This document shows positions 12,908 through 17,992 of a DNA stretch of 17,992 nucleotides, one piece after another; within the stretch, counting starts at the first letter, position 1, and every line of letters starts with the position of its first letter. The translations under genes and the position numbers were made by a program. Source of the stretch: Thermoflexus sp. (lineage in GTDB: Bacteria > Chloroflexota > Anaerolineae > Thermoflexales > Thermoflexaceae); NCBI RefSeq assembly GCF_034432235.1, contig NZ_DAOUCJ010000107.1:1-17992 (forward strand), read 5' to 3'. Under the pieces are notes generated by a model that had not been told where the DNA came from, did not search any database, and saw nothing but the letters and a program-made list of their open reading frames with translations.

Positions 12908-13861
12908 TCAGGCCTTCGGTTCCACTTCCATTGGCGGGAAAGCGCTCATCCCCTCCAGGGCCCGACGGAGTTCGTTCACCAAGCGTCGGATGGGGTGTTC
13001 GGCGAACTGCTCCGCGTAATCCAGGGCCGCGGTCTCCGGATCGACCTCCGGCCCATACGCCTCCCGGAGATAATACAGATGGTCCATGATCCAGAGATAG
13101 AGATCGGCCTCGGTCCGACCCGGAAAATCCTCCAGCAGGCCATGCTCGCGAATGATTTCCACCACCGGTTGATATACGGCATCATACCAGTGGACCACCG
13201 CTTCATCTTCCGGGATCTCGCGGCCCAGCTCAAGGCCCATAAAGTAGCGATGCACCGCGATATGCTCCAGCAGGCGCTGATACCCCCCGGCGATCGTGAA
13301 GCGGATATCCGCCTCCGGGCGAAGGCGATCCAGATGAGTCCGCTCCAGGAACTCCTCATATTCATGAAGAATCTCCAGATCCTCCGCCTGAAGATCTGGC
13401 CCCACCGGCACCCGGCTCTGGACCTCAATCACCTCCGCTTCGATCTCCTCCCACCCCAGGGCCCGAGCCACGGAAACCCGGTGATGGCCATCCAAGACAA
13501 AGTAGGCATCGCCGACTTTATATAGCCGAACCGGAGGAAGATTAGCCTCCTGGAACAGAACAGTGCCCACCGCGATCCAGCGATCCGCCATATGGCGGCG
13601 GATCGGCAGAAAGGCCCGATCGAAGTCCTGGTATCGGTTGACGCTGCCGATGATATGATCCAGCGGAACCCGCTGGATGCCCCGGTAAACAGAGCCGCGC
13701 AGGTTCAACTTCTCCTTCACTTCATCAAACGCCAGCAGCCGGTTGGGACGCCCGGTCAGGCGGGCGATGAGATTCCGAAGCATCGCCCGGAAGCGGGCCC
13801 GTCGGTACTGAGCGATGACCTCCGCGGATACCGGATCGTTCCCGTTTATGAGTTCCCCCAT
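12908..13861 (-). CDS. ParB/sulfiredoxin-fold protein with DUF4032-like C-terminal part
   Basis: This is a 317-residue protein of unknown function. After a basic N-terminus (1-55), residues 60-148 follow the ParB/Srx fold: RVPLDHIIGSVNRYQDF, then DAYFVLDGHHRVSVARALG with the conserved GHHR (125-128). In characterised relatives this motif binds nucleotide or phosphate. The rest is helical and acidic (EHIAVHRYFMGLELGREIPE, then a HWYDAVYQPVVEIIREHG stretch), resembling DUF4032. No helix-turn-helix of true ParB is visible, so a chromosome-segregation role is unlikely. The ATG at 13861 has GAGGTGAACG before it and lies inside the 3' end of the phosphoesterase gene, overlapping by 137 bases, which suggests translational coupling. 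A later start at residue 27 would shorten the overlap. Confidence 0.72.
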   Translation of the reverse strand: MGELINGNDPVSAEVIAQYRRARFRAMLRNLIARLTGRPNRLLAFDEVKEKLNLRGSVYRGIQRVPLDHIIGSVNRYQDFDRAFLPIRRHMADRWIAVGTVLFQEANLPPVRLYKVGDAYFVLDGHHRVSVARALGWEEIEAEVIEVQSRVPVGPDLQAEDLEILHEYEEFLERTHLDRLRPEADIRFTIAGGYQRLLEHIAVHRYFMGLELGREIPEDEAVVHWYDAVYQPVVEIIREHGLLEDFPGRTEADLYLWIMDHLYYLREAYGPEVDPETAALDYAEQFAEHPIRRLVNELRRALEGMSAFPPMEVEPKA

Positions 13862-14504
13862 CGTTCACCTCGACCTCCAGCACGTAATAAGGAAACACAT
13901 TGATCACCAGAGTGGGGCCGACCGCGATGATGGGCCGGCGTCCATGGAAGTGCAAATGCCCATGCAGAAAATAGCGCGGGCGGAAGCGATCGATCAACCA
14001 CCGAAACGCGGAGAAACCCTGATGGGCCGGGTCCGCCCCATCGCCGATCCATCGCGGAGGGGCATGGGCGATGAACAGATCGATCGCCCGCCCGTAGCGA
14101 TGCCGGTTCCACAGAAAAAGCGGAACCATCCGGAAGACCCGAAGCCACATTTCCTCTTCGGTGTATTGATACCGGCCCTCAGGGTGGTAGCGCCGGGATC
14201 CCGCCAGCCCGCTCAGCAACAGGCCCTGCTCCCACACCACCATCCCATCCAGGTTCTGCCCCCCCTCCGGCGCATGGCGGATCCGGCCATTGGAGAGAAG
14301 CTCCGGACGGTCATGGTTTCCGTGAACATAGAAAAGCGGAGCGTTGAAAAGTTCCATCAGGAATTCCAGATATCCGTAAGGCAGATCCCCGCACGAGAGG
14401 ATCAGATGGATCGGGGAAAGCCATTCCCGGGCCTGAGGCGAGTATAACGCCTCGACCACCTGATCGGAGACCGCCAGGATCCGAAGCCGGCGCCTCTCGC
14501 TCAT
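13725..14504 (-). CDS. Calcineurin-like metallophosphoesterase
   Basis: This is a 259-residue cytoplasmic phosphoesterase. The metal-ligand motifs are SDQ (Asp14), CGDLPYGYLEFL (Asp40), VHGNHD (Asn63, His64), IAHAPP (His147) and LHGHLH (His183, His185). In motif I the usual D-x-H reads DQV, so the first-site histidine is missing. The ATG at 14504 overlaps the TGA of the MazG gene as ATGA and has GGGAG five bases upstream; a GTG at 14510 is a weaker choice. Residues 215-259 (rich in Arg, Gly and Pro) are simply the other frame of the next gene's start, so the folded domain probably ends near 213. Substrates in this family range from nucleotides to phosphoproteins; none can be picked here. Confidence 0.85.
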   Translation of the reverse strand: MSERRRLRILAVSDQVVEALYSPQAREWLSPIHLILSCGDLPYGYLEFLMELFNAPLFYVHGNHDRPELLSNGRIRHAPEGGQNLDGMVVWEQGLLLSGLAGSRRYHPEGRYQYTEEEMWLRVFRMVPLFLWNRHRYGRAIDLFIAHAPPRWIGDGADPAHQGFSAFRWLIDRFRPRYFLHGHLHFHGRRPIIAVGPTLVINVFPYYVLEVEVNDGGTHKRERSGIRGGHRSVPTGPLPGDASESHRPPDRASQPAAGV

Positions 14505-14797
14505 GGCCACTCCCGCTGGTAATTTCGGGCCAGCTTGGCCATCACTGCCTGGCCCAGGTCGATGCCGTGCCGGCGGGCCAACTGCAGCAAATAAAGCATC
14601 ACATCCGCCAGCTCCTCAGCCAGCGCTTCCCGATCCGCCGTTTCCTTCCACTGAAAAAGCTCCAGAACCTCCGCCGCCTCGAGGACCAGAGAGATCGCCA
14701 AGTTACGCGGGGTCTGCGGCCTCGGCGAGTTCGGATCATACCATCCCTTCGCGGTAACGAACTGTTCCATCGCCTCCTCGAGTGCACGCAACTCCAT
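14501..14797 (-). CDS. MazG-like nucleoside triphosphate pyrophosphohydrolase (small, dCTPase-like)
   Basis: This 98-residue all-helical protein splits (d)NTPs to monophosphate and pyrophosphate and may clean the nucleotide pool. The metal motif is complete: ExxE at Glu40-Glu43 (LEAAEVLELFQWK) and ExxD at Glu62-Asp65 (AEELADVMLYLLQLA). The FQW tryptophan and short length match the RS21-C6/dCTP pyrophosphatase-like group of the MazG fold. The ATG at 14797 is preceded by GGAGGGG. The frame stays open to 15034, but that part runs through palindromic repeats and is not protein-like. It is the first gene of the minus-strand run and overlaps the phosphoesterase by four bases. Confidence 0.88.
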   Translation of the reverse strand: MELRALEEAMEQFVTAKGWYDPNSPRPQTPRNLAISLVLEAAEVLELFQWKETADREALAEELADVMLYLLQLARRHGIDLGQAVMAKLARNYQREWP

Positions 14798-14921
14798 GGG
14801 TCCCCTCCGGGTCGGAATCATGCGTTGCCCAGCGCTGAATGAAGGTCCAGGCCGCCGGACGCTCCGGGAGGCGGGTGCCCTCTTCCCTGCGACCCTCGGG
14901 ACCACCGGGAAGGGGGAGGGA

Positions 14922-14971
14922 TCCTCGGACCTAACCCCCCGGCCCCCTTCCCTCGTAGGGAAGGGGGAGCC
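14922..14971 (+). repeat. Dispersed palindromic repeat, copy 2
   Basis: It is the same 50-base element as at 12846-12895, in the same orientation. The perfect 11-bp stem CCCCCTTCCCT/AGGGAAGGGGG has loop CGT, the reverse complement of the ACG loop of copy 1; all other bases are identical. It lies between the divergent mazG-like and dnaJ-like genes. Confidence 0.85.
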
Positions 14972-14977
14972 TAAATC

Positions 14978-15002
14978 TCCCCTCCCCGAAACGGGGAGGG
15001 GA
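14978..15002. repeat. Perfect 11-bp hairpin next to repeat copy 2
   Basis: TCCCCTCCCCG and CGGGGAGGGGA form an 11-bp perfect stem with an AAA loop, six bases after repeat copy 2. It is absent beside copy 1, so it is not a fixed part of the element. A role as terminator or structural element is unproven; no U-run follows. Confidence 0.7.
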
Positions 15003-15171
15003 AATCGGGTTGTCGCCCACCGGCGGATGATCATACAAATACAAGGGAAAACCCCCTAACCGGCGGGAGGAGCCCCCGCGCGACCGGATTCCGTATACCG
15101 ATTCTCCTGCCTCCTGGTTGTAAAATCAAAAGCTGAAGGATATCCGAAATCTCCAGAGCTGAGGCCGCGCG

Positions 15172-16092
15172 ATGGAGTTCAAAGATTATTACGCGATCCT
15201 GGGGGTCTCCCCTGACGCCAGCGAAGAGGAGATCAAGCGAGCCTATCGGAAACTGGCCCGACAATACCATCCAGATGTGAACCCGGGCGACAAGGCGGCC
15301 GAGGAGAAATTCAAGGAAATCAATGAAGCATACGAGGTTCTCTCAGATCCAGAAAAGCGCCGAAAATACGATGAGCTCCGCCGCCAGTATGAAGCCTGGC
15401 GTCGGGCCGGTTACGATCCGGGCCAGTTCGACTGGTCTCCCTGGGTCCAGCCGGGCCGGGTGCGGGTCGAAATGGGCGATCTGGAGGACCTGCTCTCCGG
15501 GTTCTCGGATTTCTTTGAGATGCTGTTCGGGGGCATGCCCCGACGGACGCGCGGATGGACCACCACCCGGATCCGGGGGCGGGATATCGAGCAGCCGGTG
15601 ACGCTCACCCTGGAGGAGGCCTTCCAGGGAACCACGCGGATCATTCGCACGCGGGATGGACGCCGCCTGGAAGTGCGCATCCCGCCAGGGGTGCGCTCGG
15701 GAGCTCGCGTGCGGGTTCCCGGGGCTGGAGAGCCCGGTTATGGCGGGCCTCCGGGGGATCTGTATCTGGTGGTTGAAATCGCTCCCCATCCCCGCTTCGA
15801 ACAACGGGATCGGGATCTCTACGCCACGTTGCCGGTCGATCTCTACACCGCTGTCCTGGGGGGCGAGGTTCCCTTCCGCCATCTGGATGGAAGGACCCTC
15901 ATGGTTCACGTTCCGCCGGAGACCCAGAACGGCACGCTGATCCGTCTGCGGGGAGAGGGCATGCCTTCCCCTCAGCATCCGGGCGAACGGGGAGACCTTT
16001 ACCTTCGGGTCTCCGTGGAGCTGCCCCGCAACCTGACCCCCCGAGAACGCGAGCTGTTCGCCGAACTGGCCCGCCTGCGCCGAGGGCGCTGA
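15172..16092 (+). CDS. DnaJ-family co-chaperone of the CbpA type (no zinc finger)
   Basis: J-proteins stimulate the ATPase of DnaK and hand it unfolded clients. Of 306 residues, 4-68 are the J-domain with His33-Pro34-Asp35 (QYHPDVNPGD) and the usual KFKEINEAYEVLSDPEKR. A linker (about 70-135) follows, then the two C-terminal beta domains (about 140-300), with DIEQPVTLTLEEAFQG and later GDLYLVVEI and GDLYLRVSVEL. The CxxCxGxG zinc-finger repeats of true DnaJ are absent, so it is a type II / CbpA-like protein. The ATG at 15172 has GAGG eight bases upstream. No dnaK or grpE is near; instead two HtrA proteases follow in the same direction. Confidence 0.92.
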   Translation: MEFKDYYAILGVSPDASEEEIKRAYRKLARQYHPDVNPGDKAAEEKFKEINEAYEVLSDPEKRRKYDELRRQYEAWRRAGYDPGQFDWSPWVQPGRVRVEMGDLEDLLSGFSDFFEMLFGGMPRRTRGWTTTRIRGRDIEQPVTLTLEEAFQGTTRIIRTRDGRRLEVRIPPGVRSGARVRVPGAGEPGYGGPPGDLYLVVEIAPHPRFEQRDRDLYATLPVDLYTAVLGGEVPFRHLDGRTLMVHVPPETQNGTLIRLRGEGMPSPQHPGERGDLYLRVSVELPRNLTPRERELFAELARLRRGR

Positions 16093-16176
16093 TGGCTCGC
16101 GCCGGTTCTGCCGCTCCCCTTCGCTTCTTGGGCGGGCCGCCCATTATTGGCTCATTCTTCTCAGGAGTGAAGATCG

Positions 16177-17355
16177 ATGGGCTCACGAATCCGGGAAGGG
16201 TTATGGATCTTCATCGCGGGGATCCTCGCGCTGAGCGGATGCCGCTCGCTCCCCCTGCGGGAACTGATTTTCATCACGCCCACACCAGGATCTGGCAGCG
16301 TCATCGTTGTTCCGGCAGGGCCTTCGCCGACGCCCCCACCGATCCCACCAGGGCTTGACGAGGAGGAGCAGCGCCTGATCGCCATCTACCAGAAGGTCCT
16401 GCCCTCGGTGGTGAACATCGATGTGGAGGGAACAGAAGCCTCTGCCTTCGGGAGCGGATCGGGTTTTATCTATGACACCCGAGGACACATCGTCACCAAC
16501 AACCACGTGGTGGAATTCGCTGAGGAAATCTGGGTGACCTTCTACGATGGGACCGTAGCGAAAGCCCGCGTGGTAGGGCGGGATGTCTTCAGCGATCTGG
16601 CCGTGATTCAGGTGGATGCGCCCCCGGAGCTCCTGCGCCCTGCCGAGCTGGGGGACTCGGATGCCCTTCGGGTTGGCCAGAAGGTGGTGGCCATCGGAAA
16701 TCCCTTCGGCCTGCGGGGGACGATGACCCTGGGGGTGATCAGCGCGCTGGGCCGTGCTCTGGAGACCCCCACCCGCTTCCAGATCCCGGATGTCATCCAG
16801 ACCGACGCGGCGATCAATCCGGGCAACTCTGGAGGGCCTCTGGTGGATCTGCAGGGGCGGGTGATCGGCGTCAATTCGGCTATCCGCACGGATTCCAGTG
16901 CGACGGGGATACCGGCCAACATCGGCATCGGGTTCGCGATCCCGGTGAACACCGTCAAGCGCGTGGTCCCCCAGCTGATCCAGAACGGCCGGGTTCGCTA
17001 TCCTTACCTGGGGATCACATCCACAGGCGCCATCTCGCTGGCGGAACTGCGCGCGCGAGGATACGATGTCCCCACCACCCGTGGCGTCCTGATCCAGGAA
17101 GTGGTTCCCGATGGTCCGGCTGCCCGGGCTGGCCTGCGGGGCGGCACCCGTGAGGTTCGGGTTCGGGGGGCACGCATTCTGCTGGGCGGGGACATCATCA
17201 CCGCCATCGATGGTCATCCCGTCTCGTCCTTCGACGAGCTCGTCTCTTACCTGGTGAATCACACCGAGGTTGGCCGGACCGTGACCTTAACGATTCTGCG
17301 AGATGGACAGGAAAGGGAGGTCCGGGTGACGTTGGGCGAACGGCCCTCGCCATGA
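16177..17355 (+). CDS. HtrA/DegP-like serine protease with one PDZ domain, lipoprotein
   Basis: This is a 392-residue envelope protease for damaged proteins. Residues 1-22 are a lipoprotein signal (ALSGC, Cys22), followed by a Pro/Thr-rich linker to about 58. The trypsin-like domain (about 65-265) has the full triad: His110 (VTNNHVV), Asp140 (DVFSDLAVIQ) and Ser218 (NPGNSGGPL). One PDZ domain follows (about 275-385), with YLGI, GVLIQEVVPDGPAARAGL and GGDIITAIDG. A single PDZ fits the DegS/HtrA group rather than DegP with two. The ATG at 16177 has CAGGAG upstream. It starts 84 bases after the J-protein and 54 bases before a second HtrA, so all three may share a transcript. Confidence 0.93.
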   Translation: MGSRIREGLWIFIAGILALSGCRSLPLRELIFITPTPGSGSVIVVPAGPSPTPPPIPPGLDEEEQRLIAIYQKVLPSVVNIDVEGTEASAFGSGSGFIYDTRGHIVTNNHVVEFAEEIWVTFYDGTVAKARVVGRDVFSDLAVIQVDAPPELLRPAELGDSDALRVGQKVVAIGNPFGLRGTMTLGVISALGRALETPTRFQIPDVIQTDAAINPGNSGGPLVDLQGRVIGVNSAIRTDSSATGIPANIGIGFAIPVNTVKRVVPQLIQNGRVRYPYLGITSTGAISLAELRARGYDVPTTRGVLIQEVVPDGPAARAGLRGGTREVRVRGARILLGGDIITAIDGHPVSSFDELVSYLVNHTEVGRTVTLTILRDGQEREVRVTLGERPSP

Positions 17356-17409
17356 GGTCGGTGTACCCTGATCGGGACTTCCTCAACCTGGAGAGGAGGA
17401 TACGGAGAG

Positions 17410-17992
17410 ATGCGACGCTCGATCTGGTGGATCCTGGCAGGGATCGTGCTCTTTGTGGGGGGCTGTGCGGTCATCACCGCGAGCGCCCTCCTTTGGGCCC
17501 GGTCCGCCCTCACCCACCCATCCGGTGAGGCGACCCTCCCACCATCCGGAGGCACCACCGCTCCTTCCCCAACCCCCACCCCTATCCCTCCCGGAGTTCT
17601 GTCGGAAGCCCGGGCGCTGGAGGCGGCGTTCATCTCGGTCTATCAGCGGGTCAGCCCTTCTGTGGTGCACATCACCACCCGGGCGACCGCCTTCGATCTC
17701 TTCCGGGGCCCTGTCTACCAGGAAGGCACCGGGTCCGGCTTCGTGTGGGATACCGAAGGGCACATCGTCACCAATAACCATGTGGTGGAAGGCGCGGACC
17801 AGATCGAGGTGATCCTTGCGGATGGCACCACGGCCTCCGCCACGCTGGTGGGAGCGGATGCGTATAATGATCTAGCCGTGCTGCGGATCCGGGTACCCCG
17901 AGAGAAATTGATCCCGGTGATGCTGGGGGATTCCTCGCGATTGCAAGTGGGGCAATGGGTGATCGCGATCGGGAATCCCTTCGGCCTGGACC
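17410..17992 (+). CDS. Second HtrA/DegP-like serine protease, N-terminal part (cut by window end)
   Basis: The first 194 residues of a second HtrA protease are visible. A hydrophobic N-terminus (about 5-30), with VGGC ending at Cys19, could be a lipoprotein signal or a membrane anchor. It is followed by a Thr/Pro/Ser linker (about 40-61). The protease domain begins near 65, with His124 (VTNNHVVEG), Asp154 (AYNDLAVLRI) and the WVIAIGNPFGLD strand. The serine and any PDZ domains lie beyond the window. The ATG at 17410 has AGGAGG and GGAG upstream. The gene lies 54 bases after the first HtrA. The two share layout but differ in sequence, so they are old paralogs rather than a fresh copy. Confidence 0.92.
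   Translation, partial: MRRSIWWILAGIVLFVGGCAVITASALLWARSALTHPSGEATLPPSGGTTAPSPTPTPIPPGVLSEARALEAAFISVYQRVSPSVVHITTRATAFDLFRGPVYQEGTGSGFVWDTEGHIVTNNHVVEGADQIEVILADGTTASATLVGADAYNDLAVLRIRVPREKLIPVMLGDSSRLQVGQWVIAIGNPFGLD

Larger units (their letters stand above)
14798..15171. other. Divergent intergenic region between mazG-like and dnaJ-like genes, repeat-rich
   Basis: This 374-base stretch has no gene. It holds copy 2 of the 50-base palindromic element (14922-14971), a second hairpin right behind it (14978-15002), and a looser inverted G/C-rich pair at about 14878-14920. Promoters for both flanking genes must lie here. TAAAAT at 15121-15126 is a candidate -10 for the dnaJ-like gene, but with no good -35. 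No CIRCE (HrcA) element was seen. Confidence 0.6.

Noticed and set aside
12908..13861. True ParB chromosome-partitioning protein
   Set aside because: Only the ParB/Srx fold with GHHR is present; no helix-turn-helix region or parA neighbour, and the C-terminal half resembles DUF4032.
12846..15002. CRISPR-like interpretation of the repeated G/C-rich elements
   Set aside because: There are only two full copies about 2 kb apart, with genes between them and no regular spacers or cas genes.
14798..15034. N-terminal extension of the MazG-like protein
   Set aside because: It runs through palindromic repeats and reads Arg/Pro-rich; the family starts at the ATG at 14797 with GGAGGGG upstream.

Overview
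The window looks like a chromosomal piece of a high-GC, probably thermophilic Chloroflexota bacterium (Anaerolineae/Thermoflexia-like). This is inferred from gene content and protein style: a homocysteine methyltransferase-MetF fusion, Thr/Pro/Ser-rich linkers behind the lipoprotein or membrane anchors of several exported proteins, and a family 5 solute-binding protein type I associate with Chloroflexota. No 16S or other decisive marker is present.

Layout. 1-724, minus strand: tRNA-Thr(TGT), tRNA-Tyr(GTA), tRNA-Thr(GGT), then the first 38 codons of tuf. A near-consensus promoter lies in front of the tRNAs and a second candidate in the tuf leader. 725-1115: a long gene-free leader. 1116-5678, plus strand: the methyltransferase/MetF fusion, a PH/SHOCT membrane protein, purine nucleoside phosphorylase and an anchored Pro/Ser-rich protein, closed by a strong hairpin at 5698-5733. 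5772-7466, minus strand: a stand-alone lipoprotein solute-binding protein whose domain order is circularly permuted, with its own good promoter. 7704-7952, plus strand: an 82-residue tail-anchored protein with a Cas4-like first segment. 8131-14797, minus strand: a long run of same-direction genes. In transcription order these are a MazG-like pyrophosphohydrolase, a metallophosphoesterase, a ParB/DUF4032-like protein, a c-type cytochrome, tsaE, tsaB, rimI, a HAD hydrolase and a UbiA-family prenyltransferase. 15172-17992, plus strand: a CbpA-type J-domain chaperone and two tandem HtrA proteases, the second cut by the window edge.

How the genes fit together. tsaE-tsaB-rimI is the widespread tRNA t6A / ribosomal-protein acetylation cluster, and the window also carries translation genes (tuf, tRNAs). 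The J-protein and HtrA pair form a protein-quality module split between cytoplasm and envelope. MazG, the phosphoesterase and the ParB-like protein are tightly packed (ATGA overlap, then a 137-base overlap) and may act together, but their substrates cannot be read from sequence.

The most notable items are the circularly permuted solute-binding protein, a strong excess of GATC in coding and non-coding DNA, a duplicated 50-base palindromic element whose hairpin loop is reversed between copies, and the orphan Cas4-like tail-anchored protein. No CRISPR array, integrase, transposase or phage gene was seen.
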